A DNA stretch of 64,000 bases from Tsukamurella paurometabola DSM 20162. Lineage in GTDB: Bacteria; Actinomycetota; Actinomycetes; Mycobacteriales; Mycobacteriaceae. The stretch is from the NCBI RefSeq assembly GCF_000092225.1, contig NC_014158.1, positions 3,038,001-3,102,000 on the forward strand. The letters run 5' to 3'. The translations under genes and the position numbers were made by a program. Below the pieces are notes generated by a model. It did not search any database, was not told where the DNA came from, and saw nothing but the letters and a program-made list of their open reading frames with translations. This document shows positions 27,860-36,773 of this stretch, in pieces (positions within the stretch are counted from its first letter, which is position 1; each line of letters starts with the position of its first letter).

Positions 27860-28057
27860 CTTGCCGGCGCGGGATTCGCGTGCACGGAGAGACGAGCCGA
27901 GGGGCCACTCGTGACGCACGGCACTACGACCCGCGTGATCCGCGCCGACCGATAGGCGGCATCGACTGCGCCGGAACCGAATACGGCGATCGCAAAGTTC
28001 ACCCCAATCGGCCGATAGAACTTGCGCTATTGACTATCACTCAGTTAGCGTCCTCGG

Positions 28058-28073
28058 TAGACCGATCGGTGTA
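28058..28073. promoter_or_regulatory. TetR operator before the MmpL exporter gene
   Basis: TAGACCGATCGGTGTA contains the same 10-bp core ACCGATCGGT as 27844-27859 and ends 23 bp before the GTG start at 28097. Confidence 0.75.
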
Positions 28074-28096
28074 ACGAATGACGGCGGAGGCGCGCG

Positions 28097-31000
28097 GTGA
28101 AACACGAGAGCAAGCGTTTCGAGGCACTGGGCCGATGGTGTGCTCGCCACGCGTGGCTCGTGCTCGGGCTCTGGGTGGCACTGGCGGGCGTGCTGAACGT
28201 CGCCGTGCCCCAGTTGGAGAAGGTGGTCTCGCAGCATTCGGCGCCGTTCGTCGCGCAGAATCTCGAGGCGGTCGACAACCTGCGGGCCATGGCCGCAGAC
28301 TTCGGCACCGTGCCCACCACCGGGATCGGTTCCGTGGTGATCACCAATCCCGCTGGAATCTCCGATGCCGACCGCGCGTACTACCAGCGGCTACTGGAGA
28401 AACTGCAGGCCGATCGGGAGAACGTGGCCTGGCTGTTGGACACGTACTCGAAGCCGGAGACCCGCGCCGTCGGTCTGTCACCGGACGGGAAGGCCATCAA
28501 CCTCGTCTTCGCCGTCACCGGCGACGCCGGTTCCACGCAGGCGCACCACGCCACCACCGCGGTACGGGCGATGGTCGACGACGCCGCGGCGCCGGAAGGC
28601 ACCGAGGTCCACTACACCGGGCCGTCCCCCACGCTCGCAGATCTGTTCTCCGCCATCGACTATTCGCTGCTGATCATCACCGTGATCTCGGTCCTGCTCA
28701 TCACGATGGTTCTGCTCGTGGTGTATCGATCACTGTGGACCGCGATGGTGCCGCTCGTGACGATCGGGCTGGGACTCGCGGTGTCCCGGCCGATCATCGG
28801 CCTCCTCGGGATGAACGAGGTTCTCTCGATATCCAATTTCACGATCGCCATCGGCACCGCGCTGGTGCTCGGCGCCGGTACCGATTACGCCATCTTCGCC
28901 ATCGCGGCCTACCACGAGGGGCGCCGGCGCGGGATACCGGCACGTGAGGCCGCCGCGTACTCCTCGCTGAAGATGTCCACCATTCTGGTGGCTTCGGCGC
29001 TCACCATCGCCGCTGCGTGCTGCTCGATGGCGTTCACTGAGATCGGCATGTTCCGCACTGCGGGGCCGCCGACCGCGATCGCGGTGGCCGTCACTTTGCT
29101 CGTGGCACTGACGGTTCCGCCCGCGCTGCTGCGGCTGCTGGGTGAACGCGGCAAGGCCGAGCCCCGCCCGCTCGACGAGCGCAAATGGCGCCACCGGGGC
29201 GCCCGCATCGTGCGACATGCCGTGCCGATCACGGTGGTGTGCCTCGCGATCCTGGTGGCGGCGGCCTCCGTGCTGCCTACCCTGCGAATCGGCTTCGACG
29301 AGAACAGCATGCAGCTCCGCAGCACCGATTCCAAGGTCGGTTACGACCGCGTCTACGAGCACTGGGGCGTCAACGAGGTGAGCCCCGAGTACATCCTCAT
29401 CAGGTCCGACCGCGATATGCGTAACACCAGGGACCTGGCCGCCCTCGAACTCGCGGCCGCCCAGGTGGCGAGCCTGCCCCAGATCGCGTACGTGCGATCG
29501 ATCACCCGGCCCGACGGTCAACCGATCGCCGAATCGGCGGTCGGGTTCCATACCGGCCAGGTGGCCGACCGGCTGGCCGGCGGCGAGAAGCAGATCGCCG
29601 ATGCCACACCGCAATTGAAGCGGCTGGCGTCCGGAGTCGCCGAACTGCACGACGGCGCGCAGCAGGCCAGTGACCGCCTTCCGGAGCTCAAGGCCGGAAC
29701 CGACCAGGTGGTTGCCCTCGCCAACGGCGTGCTGTCGGCGTACGGCGCCGTCGAAGACGTGGTGCGCACGGCCTCGTCAGGGCGCGCCGGCAGTCGCGAA
29801 GCACTCGCGACCGCCACCGGCGCCATCGACGCGGTGCGCGGGACGTTACCGGCGTTGACCAGGCTGGCCACGCAGGTCGACCCACTGGCTCGCGATGCCC
29901 GGTCGGTCCTCGGGCCGCTGGTCACCGGCGAACCGTCCGCCGCGTGCCGGGCCGACGGTGCCTGCATGCGCGCCCGGGCCGCTCTGGCCGAGCTCGACGC
30001 CGCCACCGGCGGCCGGGCGCGACCCGTTCTGGAACAGACCGTCGCTCTACAGCCGGTCGGCGCGGTCACCCTACTGGGCACCGTCATCGACAAGGTCCAG
30101 GTGGCGATCGCGAGCCTGGGCGGCCTGATGGACCAGCTCGGCGACCGCAGCCCCGAACAGGTCCGGGCCGAGCTCCAGCGCCTCAGTGCGGGCGTCGGCG
30201 AGCTGCAGTCCGGGATGGCCCGGCTGACCGCGGGACTCGGCGAAGTGCGTGCCGGGACCGGGCAGATGCTCACCATGACCGGCGCTCTGCAGGCCGGGTT
30301 GCAGCAGGCCGTCGACTACCTGCGCGGCGTGCAGACGGGCACCGATGCGGGCGCCGGCCGCGGCTTCTACCTCCCGGAACAGGGTCTGACCGACCCTCGC
30401 TTCGTGACCGGTTCCCAGTTGTTGATGTCGCCGGATGGCCGCAGCGCCCGGATGCTCGCGGTGTGGAAGATCAATCCGTACGGTTCCGAGGCGCTCGACG
30501 AGGTGCCGCAACTGACCGACGCGGCCCGTCATGCACTGGTGGGAACCGGTCTCGAGGGATCGGAGGTCCGCACCTCGGGCCTGACCTCACTCTCGGCGCA
30601 GATGCGCGATCAGGTGTGGAAGGACTTCGCCACCTTCGGTGTGATCGCGGTGCTCGCGGTGCTGATCCTGCTCTGCGTACTGCTGCGCAGCCTGGTAGCC
30701 CCTCTGGTGATGGTGGCGGCGGTGATCGTCTCGTTCGCCGCAGCGGCGGGCGTCAGTACCTTGGTGTGGCAGTACATCATCGGGATCGACCTGGACTGGA
30801 GCGTGTTGCCGATCGCGTTCATGGCACTGGTCGCGGTGGGCGCCGACTACAGCATGCTGTTCGCCGCACGGATTCGGGAGGAATCCGGTTCCGGCATGAT
30901 CAGCGGCATCCTGCGCGGCTTCGGTAGCACGGGCTCCGTGATCACCACCGCCGGAATCGTCTTCGCGCTCACCATGCTCGGACTGATGGGCGGTACCGTG

Positions 31001-31132
31001 ATCAACCTGTTGCAGATCGGCTCGACCATCGCGCTCGGCCTGGTCCTGGACATCACGGTGGTGCGCACCTACCTCCTGCCCTCGGTGATGGCCATCGCGG
31101 GCAATCGGATCTGGTGGCCCGCCAAGGCGTGA
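28097..31132 (+). CDS. MmpL-type RND exporter
   Basis: This 1011-residue inner-membrane exporter of the MMPL family is driven by protons. About 12 helices come in two halves, each opening with a periplasmic porter domain. The Asp-Tyr proton-relay motifs are GAGTDYAIFAIAAYHEG and GADYSMLFAARIREES. A long helical region rich in A, Q and L (SGVAELHDGAQQASDRL onward, about 490-760) replaces the second porter loop, as in MmpL proteins carrying lipids or siderophores. GTG 28097 follows GGAGG. No mmpS gene is adjacent. A TetR operator lies in the promoter; the exported substrate is unknown. Confidence 0.92.
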   Translation: MKHESKRFEALGRWCARHAWLVLGLWVALAGVLNVAVPQLEKVVSQHSAPFVAQNLEAVDNLRAMAADFGTVPTTGIGSVVITNPAGISDADRAYYQRLLEKLQADRENVAWLLDTYSKPETRAVGLSPDGKAINLVFAVTGDAGSTQAHHATTAVRAMVDDAAAPEGTEVHYTGPSPTLADLFSAIDYSLLIITVISVLLITMVLLVVYRSLWTAMVPLVTIGLGLAVSRPIIGLLGMNEVLSISNFTIAIGTALVLGAGTDYAIFAIAAYHEGRRRGIPAREAAAYSSLKMSTILVASALTIAAACCSMAFTEIGMFRTAGPPTAIAVAVTLLVALTVPPALLRLLGERGKAEPRPLDERKWRHRGARIVRHAVPITVVCLAILVAAASVLPTLRIGFDENSMQLRSTDSKVGYDRVYEHWGVNEVSPEYILIRSDRDMRNTRDLAALELAAAQVASLPQIAYVRSITRPDGQPIAESAVGFHTGQVADRLAGGEKQIADATPQLKRLASGVAELHDGAQQASDRLPELKAGTDQVVALANGVLSAYGAVEDVVRTASSGRAGSREALATATGAIDAVRGTLPALTRLATQVDPLARDARSVLGPLVTGEPSAACRADGACMRARAALAELDAATGGRARPVLEQTVALQPVGAVTLLGTVIDKVQVAIASLGGLMDQLGDRSPEQVRAELQRLSAGVGELQSGMARLTAGLGEVRAGTGQMLTMTGALQAGLQQAVDYLRGVQTGTDAGAGRGFYLPEQGLTDPRFVTGSQLLMSPDGRSARMLAVWKINPYGSEALDEVPQLTDAARHALVGTGLEGSEVRTSGLTSLSAQMRDQVWKDFATFGVIAVLAVLILLCVLLRSLVAPLVMVAAVIVSFAAAAGVSTLVWQYIIGIDLDWSVLPIAFMALVAVGADYSMLFAARIREESGSGMISGILRGFGSTGSVITTAGIVFALTMLGLMGGTVINLLQIGSTIALGLVLDITVVRTYLLPSVMAIAGNRIWWPAKA

Positions 31133-31208
31133 GGCACGCGTGAGGCACGCGGTGTCCCGGTAGGCGCGCCACCGGGTGTGATCGCTCGGGAGTCACTACG
31201 CTGAAGCG

Positions 31209-31718
31209 GTGCAGCTGACCGACTTCAACGCCCTCTCCCCCGCCGAGGCGGCCCGCATCGCGGCGGTGTGGGCCGCGATTCCCGCATGGGTCGACGGGGT
31301 GGTCACCGGCCGTCCGTACCGAACGATCAGTGATCTCGAAGCCACCGCTACCGGACTCGCCGCGGCGTGGACGGACCGCGACCTGGATGCCGCGCTCGCT
31401 CACCATCCCCGGATCGGTCAGCGCGCGGAGGGCGACGGCGCCGACGCCCGCGCCTCAGCGTCCGAGCAGGCCGCGGTCGCGGACGCGACGGCAGCACTGC
31501 ACGCGGCGATCACGGATGCGAACGCCGCGTACGAGTCCCGGTTCGGCCGTGTCTTTCTGGTCCGTGCGGCAGGCCGGACTGCCGCGGAGATCCTCGGCGA
31601 GGCGCACCGGCGGCTCGGTAACGACGACGATGCCGAGCTGCGCGAGGCGCTCGATGCGCTCAACGAGATCGCCCTGCTCCGAATCCGTTCCGATCTGACC
31701 GAGGAGGCACCGGCATGA
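31209..31718 (+). CDS. uraD: OHCU decarboxylase UraD
   Basis: UraD decarboxylates 2-oxo-4-hydroxy-4-carboxy-5-ureidoimidazoline to S-allantoin, the last step of urate degradation here. The 169-residue protein keeps the catalytic His in HHPRIGQRA and the substrate-binding Ser-Glu-Gln in ASASEQAAVADA. AYESRFGRVFLVRAAGRT and AHRRLGNDDDAELREAL follow the family pattern, with Arg near the C-terminus. GTG 31209 starts the protein; the stop overlaps the hiuH ATG by 4 nt. A second OHCU-like domain, altered in its active site, is fused to the permease at 34851-36773. Confidence 0.92.
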   Translation: MQLTDFNALSPAEAARIAAVWAAIPAWVDGVVTGRPYRTISDLEATATGLAAAWTDRDLDAALAHHPRIGQRAEGDGADARASASEQAAVADATAALHAAITDANAAYESRFGRVFLVRAAGRTAAEILGEAHRRLGNDDDAELREALDALNEIALLRIRSDLTEEAPA

Positions 31719-32035
31719 GCCGGATCACCACGCACATCCTGGACGCCGTTCAGGGCAGCCCCGCCGCCGGCGTGGAAACCGTGCTGGCGCGGCCCGGCGG
31801 TCCCGAGATCGCCCGGGGCCGCACCGACGCGGACGGACGCCTCGCTCTCGGTCCCGACGATCTGCCGGACGGCGACTACCAACTCCGGTTCGACACCGGC
31901 CGCTACTTCGCGGAATCCGGCCGCGCGAGCTTCCATCCGTCCGTGACCATCGCCTTCACCGTGGCCGACGCCCCGCACTACCACGTGCCGTTGCTGCTCA
32001 GCCCGTACTCGTACACCACGTACCGGGGAAGCTGA
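31715..32035 (+). CDS. uraH: 5-hydroxyisourate hydrolase (transthyretin-like)
   Basis: This enzyme opens 5-hydroxyisourate to OHCU. The 106-residue protein is of normal length for the transthyretin-like tetramer. The N-terminal ITTHILDAVQG carries the first active-site His, HYHVPLLLSPYSYTTYRGS carries the second His, and the C-terminal YRGS signature separates hydrolases from transthyretin. It overlaps uraD by 4 nt, so both are made from one mRNA, and acts on the product of HpxO encoded next to it. Confidence 0.95.
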   Translation: MSRITTHILDAVQGSPAAGVETVLARPGGPEIARGRTDADGRLALGPDDLPDGDYQLRFDTGRYFAESGRASFHPSVTIAFTVADAPHYHVPLLLSPYSYTTYRGS

Positions 32036-32114
32036 CCGACGCGAAACACCGCCGTAATCCGCTGGGCCGGATCGGAAATACTCGCGTGACACGGCCCGCA
32101 TAGCGTGCCGAAGC

Positions 32115-33308
32115 ATGAAGGTCATCATCATCGGCGCCGGCGTCGGCGGGACCAGTGCCGGTATCGCCCTGCGCAGGCTCGGTCACGACGTGACCATCTA
32201 CGACAAGATGCGCGAGAACAAGCCGGTGGGTGCGGCGCTGTCGCTGTGGTCGAACGGTGTGAAGGTGCTGAACTGGCTCGGCCTCGCCGAGCAGGTCGCC
32301 GCGCTCGGCGGAGACATGGCGACCATGGCGTACCACGACGGGCACAGCGGCGAGCAGCTGTGCCGGTTCAGCCTCGCTCCGGTTACCACCATGACCGGGC
32401 AGAAACCGTATCCGGTGGCGCGCGCGGATCTTCAGGCGCTCCTCATGCGGACCTTCGGCGTGGACGACATCCGCCTGGGCATGCGGTTGACCGAGGTGCA
32501 CGACGACGGCACCACCGTCACCGCGACCTTCGCCGACGGCAGCACCGACACCGCCGACATGCTGATCGGAGCCGACGGGGCCCGGTCCACGATCCGTGAC
32601 TACGTGACCCGCGACGGCGCGCCGCGGATCGAGCGGAAGTACTCGGGCTACACCAACTTCAACGGGCTGGTCGCACTCGATGCGGATATCGGGCCGGCGG
32701 ATCAGTGGACCACCTATGTGGCCGAGGGGAAACGGGCCGCGGTGATGCCGATCGCGGGCGGCCGGTTCTACTTCTGGTTCGACGTTCCGCAGCCCGCAGG
32801 CCTGGCCCACGATCCCGACGACGGGATCGCCCCGTTGCGCGCGGCATTCGCCGGCTGGGCGCCGGGTGTGCAGACCCTGTTGGACGCCATCGACCCGGCG
32901 TCCTCGCTCAATCGGGTCGAGATCTGGGACGTCGATCCCTTCCACACCTGGGTCAAGGGCCGCGTCGCGATCCTCGGCGACGCCGCACACAACACCGCGC
33001 CCGATATCGGCCAGGGTGCGTGCTCCGCGCTCGAAGACGCCTTCGCCCTGGGGATCACCGTTGCCACCAACACCGTGTCGGTCGAGGACTCACTGTTGCG
33101 GTACCAGCGGATCCGCTCGGAGCGCGCCGGCGAACTGGTGCTGCGAGCGCGGCGACGCGGCGACGAGACACACGCCTTCGACCCCGCGATCACGCAGGCC
33201 TGGTACGACAGCCTCCGCGGTACCGACGGGGCTGGAATCATCCGGGGCATCGTGGGAAACATCGAGGACAGCCCGATCAACCTCGGGGGCGGCGTGCTCG
33301 GAGCCTGA
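32115..33308 (+). CDS. hpxO: FAD-dependent urate hydroxylase HpxO
   Basis: HpxO oxidises urate to 5-hydroxyisourate using NADH, FAD and oxygen, in place of uricase, in the cytoplasm. The 397-residue protein has the dinucleotide motif VIIIGAGVGGTSAGIALRR, then VGAALSLWSNGVKVL, the DG motif MLIGADGARSTIRD and the second FAD motif GRVAILGDAAHNTAPDIGQG. TNFNGLVALD and FYFWFDVP align well with Klebsiella HpxO as remembered. It lies 79 bp after uraH on the same strand and abuts the convergent xdhC stop. No uricase gene is present in the island. Confidence 0.92.
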   Translation: MKVIIIGAGVGGTSAGIALRRLGHDVTIYDKMRENKPVGAALSLWSNGVKVLNWLGLAEQVAALGGDMATMAYHDGHSGEQLCRFSLAPVTTMTGQKPYPVARADLQALLMRTFGVDDIRLGMRLTEVHDDGTTVTATFADGSTDTADMLIGADGARSTIRDYVTRDGAPRIERKYSGYTNFNGLVALDADIGPADQWTTYVAEGKRAAVMPIAGGRFYFWFDVPQPAGLAHDPDDGIAPLRAAFAGWAPGVQTLLDAIDPASSLNRVEIWDVDPFHTWVKGRVAILGDAAHNTAPDIGQGACSALEDAFALGITVATNTVSVEDSLLRYQRIRSERAGELVLRARRRGDETHAFDPAITQAWYDSLRGTDGAGIIRGIVGNIEDSPINLGGGVLGA

Positions 33309-34130
33309 TCACCGGTGTGCGATCACCTCGGCGGCGATGGCCACCGCGATCTCACCCGGCCCGCTCGCCCCGATCGCGATCCCGACGGGTGAGCGGAGAG
33401 CCGCGATGGCGGTTCCGGCGACACCGGCGGCAGCGAGGGCGGTGCGGTGCCTCTCCGCGGTCGTGACCGACCCGAGAGCACCGACGTACCCGACGCCGGC
33501 GCGCAGCGCCGCCGCGAGCACCGCCGTGGCGTATCGCTCGTCGTGGGTCAGCAGAACGAGCGCGTCGTGCGGCCCCGGATTTGCGCGTCCGAGTTCTCTG
33601 TCGGGCCATCCACAGATCACCTCATCCGCATCAGCGACCTGCATCGCGGTGGCGAAGGCCGGCCGGGGGTCCATCACCACCACTCGATACCCCAGTGGAC
33701 CTGCGATGGACGCGAGCGACGCCGCGAGCGTGGTCGCCCCCACGAGGAACAGCCGGCGCGTGGGCGCGGCCCGCCGACCTCGCTCGGCGATGGCGGCGAG
33801 AACCTGGTCCGGATCGCCTCCGGCGGTGACCGGTTCAATCCCTACCCGCAGCGTTCCACCGCAGGTGGTCGCCGCGAAGGGCGCGCCCTCAGGGCCGTAC
33901 GTCCGGGTGCGCGGCCTACCGTCCGCGAGGACCCGGTGGGCGACCGCGATCACATCGCTCTCGACGCATCCGGCCGAGATGGAGCCCACCGCTCCGCCTT
34001 CCCACACCAGCAGCTGTTCACCCACCGGTAGCGGCGCGGGCCGGGTGACCTCGTCGATCGTCGCCACGGCGAATGGCCCAGGGAGCGCGCTCACAGCCAG
34101 GCGGAAGGATTGCGGGAGTGCGTGTCTCAC
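33309..34130 (-). CDS. xdhC: XdhC-family molybdenum cofactor insertion protein
   Basis: XdhC binds molybdenum cofactor, helps its sulfuration and inserts it into xanthine dehydrogenase. The 273-residue protein has GSISAGCVESDV and ATTCGGTLRVGIEPV, whose cysteines are typical, then a Rossmann half (LFLVGATTLAASLASIA, VVVMDPRPAFA) and the closing motif RSPVGIAIGASGPGEIAVAIAAE. The GTG at 34130 overlaps the stop of the upstream MobA-like gene by 4 nt (GTGA). The xanthine dehydrogenase it serves is at 39674-43093. Confidence 0.92.
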   Translation of the reverse strand: MRHALPQSFRLAVSALPGPFAVATIDEVTRPAPLPVGEQLLVWEGGAVGSISAGCVESDVIAVAHRVLADGRPRTRTYGPEGAPFAATTCGGTLRVGIEPVTAGGDPDQVLAAIAERGRRAAPTRRLFLVGATTLAASLASIAGPLGYRVVVMDPRPAFATAMQVADADEVICGWPDRELGRANPGPHDALVLLTHDERYATAVLAAALRAGVGYVGALGSVTTAERHRTALAAAGVAGTAIAALRSPVGIAIGASGPGEIAVAIAAEVIAHR

Positions 34131-34717
34131 GGTCCGACTCCAGGAGCGAGACGATCGATATCCCGTCCGGTCGCGATGTCGCCGCATTCGACCCGCACCG
34201 TCGCCCCCGGAAGGTGCGGTCCGAGACCGTGATCCGCGTGCAGCGGTCCAGCGGCGCGAAGCGCCCGCGCCAGCGGACGGCGATGCTCCGCCGAGACGTA
34301 TACCGGATGCCCCACCGTCCCGCGGTAGACAGCGCGGGCGATACCCGACGATGCGCAACACCCTGCCGCGATCACCCGCCGCACGCACTCGGCGTTCACA
34401 TCCGGAGTGTCGACGGGCATCAGCACCACCGCACCGTCGGCGCGCGTGAGCCCCGCCGCCACCGACCTGCTCAAACCCACCTGCCAATCGGGGGCGAGCA
34501 CGGTCCGCGCCCCGGCGATCCGCGCCGACGGGTCGGCCCCGAGAACGACGAGCACGCTGCCGCACCCGCCCGCTCGGAGCGCCCGTACCGCGGAGTCCGC
34601 CCAGCGACCGCCGTCCGCGCGCACCTTGGGCATGCCGAATCGGCTGCCCGCACCGGCGGCGAGCAGCACTCCGGTGGGGCGGAATCCGGCGTCCTCACCG
34701 GCCTGTCGGTCGTGCAT
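34127..34717 (-). CDS. MobA/MocA-like nucleotidyltransferase
   Basis: This 196-residue protein opens with the nucleotidyltransferase motif VLLAAGAGSRFGMPK and contains VVLGADPSARI, MPVDTPDVNAECVRR (the metal Asp) and a GHPVYVSAEHRRPLA active-site loop. Relatives attach CMP or GMP to molybdopterin, so it most likely matures the cofactor of the xanthine dehydrogenase. It is translationally coupled to xdhC. The ATG at 34717 begins right before the fold; the frame is open to 34885 without similarity. The nucleotide used (CTP or GTP) cannot be told. Confidence 0.85.
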   Translation of the reverse strand: MHDRQAGEDAGFRPTGVLLAAGAGSRFGMPKVRADGGRWADSAVRALRAGGCGSVLVVLGADPSARIAGARTVLAPDWQVGLSRSVAAGLTRADGAVVLMPVDTPDVNAECVRRVIAAGCCASSGIARAVYRGTVGHPVYVSAEHRRPLARALRAAGPLHADHGLGPHLPGATVRVECGDIATGRDIDRLAPGVGP

Positions 34718-34850
34718 CGCCGCAGTGTAGGCACGACCTCCCCGCCTCCGCGCGGCACCTGTGCGATCCTCCAAAGCCACGCCCGTGCGCGCCGTACTTT
34801 TCGTTTCTCCGGCGCAGGCGCGACGCGCGCACCGCGAGCACGCTGGTGCC

Positions 34851-36773
34851 ATGACCGCATCCCTCTCGCCCACGCGTGCCGCCACGACGCACCCCGTTGA
34901 CCGGGTGCCGTCCGCCGGTCGGCTTGTCGCGTACGGCGCACAGCACGTCGTCGCCTTCTACGCGGGGGCGGTGCTGGTCCCCATCATCATCGCGCGGTCG
35001 ATCGGCTTGTCGGCCGACGAGCTGCGCCTACTGATCATGGCGGACCTGTTCACCTGCGGTATCGCCTCGATCATCCAGTCTGTGGGCTTCTGGAAGGTAG
35101 GCGTGCGACTGCCCCTGTTGCAGGGTGTCACCTTCGCGTGCGTGAGCCCGGTGGTGGCGATCGCGCTCAGTAAGGGCGGCGGAACCGCGGGCCTTTTGTA
35201 CGCCTACGGCGCCGTCATCGTCGCAGGGATCGTCACCTTCCTGATCGCGCCGTATTTCGCGCGCCTGCTGAAGTTCTTCACTCCGGTGGTCACGGGCACG
35301 GTGCTCACGCTGATCGGCATCTCACTGCTGCCGGTGGGTGCGCGCGATGCCGTCACGAATCCACATACCGGACAAGAAGACCCCGCGAACGCCCGGTGGC
35401 TGCTGTATGCACTCGGCACGATCGCGGTGATCGTGCTGATCCAGCGCTTCTTCCGCGGCTTCATGAAGACGGTCGCGGTCCTGATCGGCCTCGTGGGCGG
35501 CACCGCCGTCGCCTTCCTGCTCGGCGACGCCTCCTTCGACGAGGTGGGTCGCGCCGACGCGATCGGCTTCGCGCATCCGTTCGTCTTCGGTATGCCCCGG
35601 TTCGACCCGATCGCCATCATCTCGATGATCGTCGTCATGCTCATCATCGCGGTCGAATCGACCGGCAGTGTGTTCGCCACCGGCGACATCGTGGGCAAAC
35701 GTATCGGCAAGGAGGAGATCGCCGCCACCGTCCGCGCCGACGGGGTCGCCTCGATCATCGGTGGAGTCTTCAATTCCTTTCCCTACACCTGCTTCTCGGA
35801 GAATGTCGGGCTGGTGCGCCTGACCGGCGTGAAGAGCCGCTGGGTGGTGGCGGCGGCCGGTGGCATCATGATCGTGCTGGGCCTGCTGCCCAAGGGGGCT
35901 GCCGCGGTGGCGGCGATTCCCGCGCCCGTGCTCGGCGGCGCGGCGCTCACCCTGTTCGCCACCGTTGCGGTGATCGGTATCCAAGTGCTCTCACGGGTGG
36001 ACTTCTCCGATCACCGCAATCTGATCATCGTCGCCACGTCGCTGGGAATGGGACTGCTGGTGACCACCTACCCGAAGATCTCCGAGGCGGTACCGCCGTG
36101 GCTGGAGATCCTGTTCGGATCGGGGATCACGCTCGGCAGCGTCACCGCGATCGCCCTGAACGTGTTGTTCTTCCACGTCGGCCGACGCGAGGGACCGGCG
36201 GTCGCAGGAGGCCCGGCGGTGGGGGTTATCACGCTCCCGGAAGTCAACCGCATGTCGCGACAGCGGTTCGGCGAGGTCTTCGGATCGGTGGTGCAGAACA
36301 ACGATTGGGTTCTGGACCGCGCGTTCGCCGAGGCGCCGTTCGCCGATACCGGAGCACTGCGCGCCGCCTTCGCGGAAGCGATCCTCGGCGGATCCGATGC
36401 TGAGAAGACCGATCTCATCCGTTCCTTTCCCGATCTCGGCGCACGAAGCTCCGACGGCGAGGCCTTGGCGGCCGATCACGTCGCCCTCGCCGAGCTCGGT
36501 CCCGAAGAGCGGGCCGAAGTCGACGCACTGGCGGTGGCTTACCGCGACCAGTTCGGCTTCCCGTTGGTGGTGTGCGCCCGGGAGATCGCGCACTACGACC
36601 GGGTCCTGCGATCGGGGCGCGAACGCCTGGAGAACTCTGCGGCCACCGAACGCGCCTTCGCGGTGGTCGAGGTCGCCAAGATCGTCAACTACCGGTTCGA
36701 CGACACCGTGGCGAACGCGAACCCGATCGCCTCGGCGCTCGGGGCGGGTCCGGCGATCGAGCGTCGGTGGTGA
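34851..36773 (+). CDS. NCS2 purine permease fused to an OHCU-decarboxylase-like domain
   Basis: This 640-residue fusion starts with a nucleobase:cation symporter-2 permease (about 1-442; 12 or more helices; YGAQHVVAFYAGAVLVP and the signature SENVGLVRLTG). Residues about 461-630 form an OHCU-decarboxylase-type domain (LPEVNRMSRQRFGEVFG, RSFPDLGARSS, AYRDQFGFPLVVCAR, RLENSAATERAFAVVEVAKI). The catalytic His of HPDL is Phe and the S-x-x-E-Q motif is lost (AADHVAL), unlike stand-alone UraD. It probably imports purines, with the tail binding an intermediate. The stop overlaps the guanine deaminase ATG by 1 nt. Confidence 0.88.
   Translation: MTASLSPTRAATTHPVDRVPSAGRLVAYGAQHVVAFYAGAVLVPIIIARSIGLSADELRLLIMADLFTCGIASIIQSVGFWKVGVRLPLLQGVTFACVSPVVAIALSKGGGTAGLLYAYGAVIVAGIVTFLIAPYFARLLKFFTPVVTGTVLTLIGISLLPVGARDAVTNPHTGQEDPANARWLLYALGTIAVIVLIQRFFRGFMKTVAVLIGLVGGTAVAFLLGDASFDEVGRADAIGFAHPFVFGMPRFDPIAIISMIVVMLIIAVESTGSVFATGDIVGKRIGKEEIAATVRADGVASIIGGVFNSFPYTCFSENVGLVRLTGVKSRWVVAAAGGIMIVLGLLPKGAAAVAAIPAPVLGGAALTLFATVAVIGIQVLSRVDFSDHRNLIIVATSLGMGLLVTTYPKISEAVPPWLEILFGSGITLGSVTAIALNVLFFHVGRREGPAVAGGPAVGVITLPEVNRMSRQRFGEVFGSVVQNNDWVLDRAFAEAPFADTGALRAAFAEAILGGSDAEKTDLIRSFPDLGARSSDGEALAADHVALAELGPEERAEVDALAVAYRDQFGFPLVVCAREIAHYDRVLRSGRERLENSAATERAFAVVEVAKIVNYRFDDTVANANPIASALGAGPAIERRW

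Noticed and set aside
31127-31152. Tandem 11-bp direct repeat (GCGTGAGGCAC twice) after the MmpL gene
   Set aside because: Only two copies with no pairing or known site; most likely chance duplication at the gene end.
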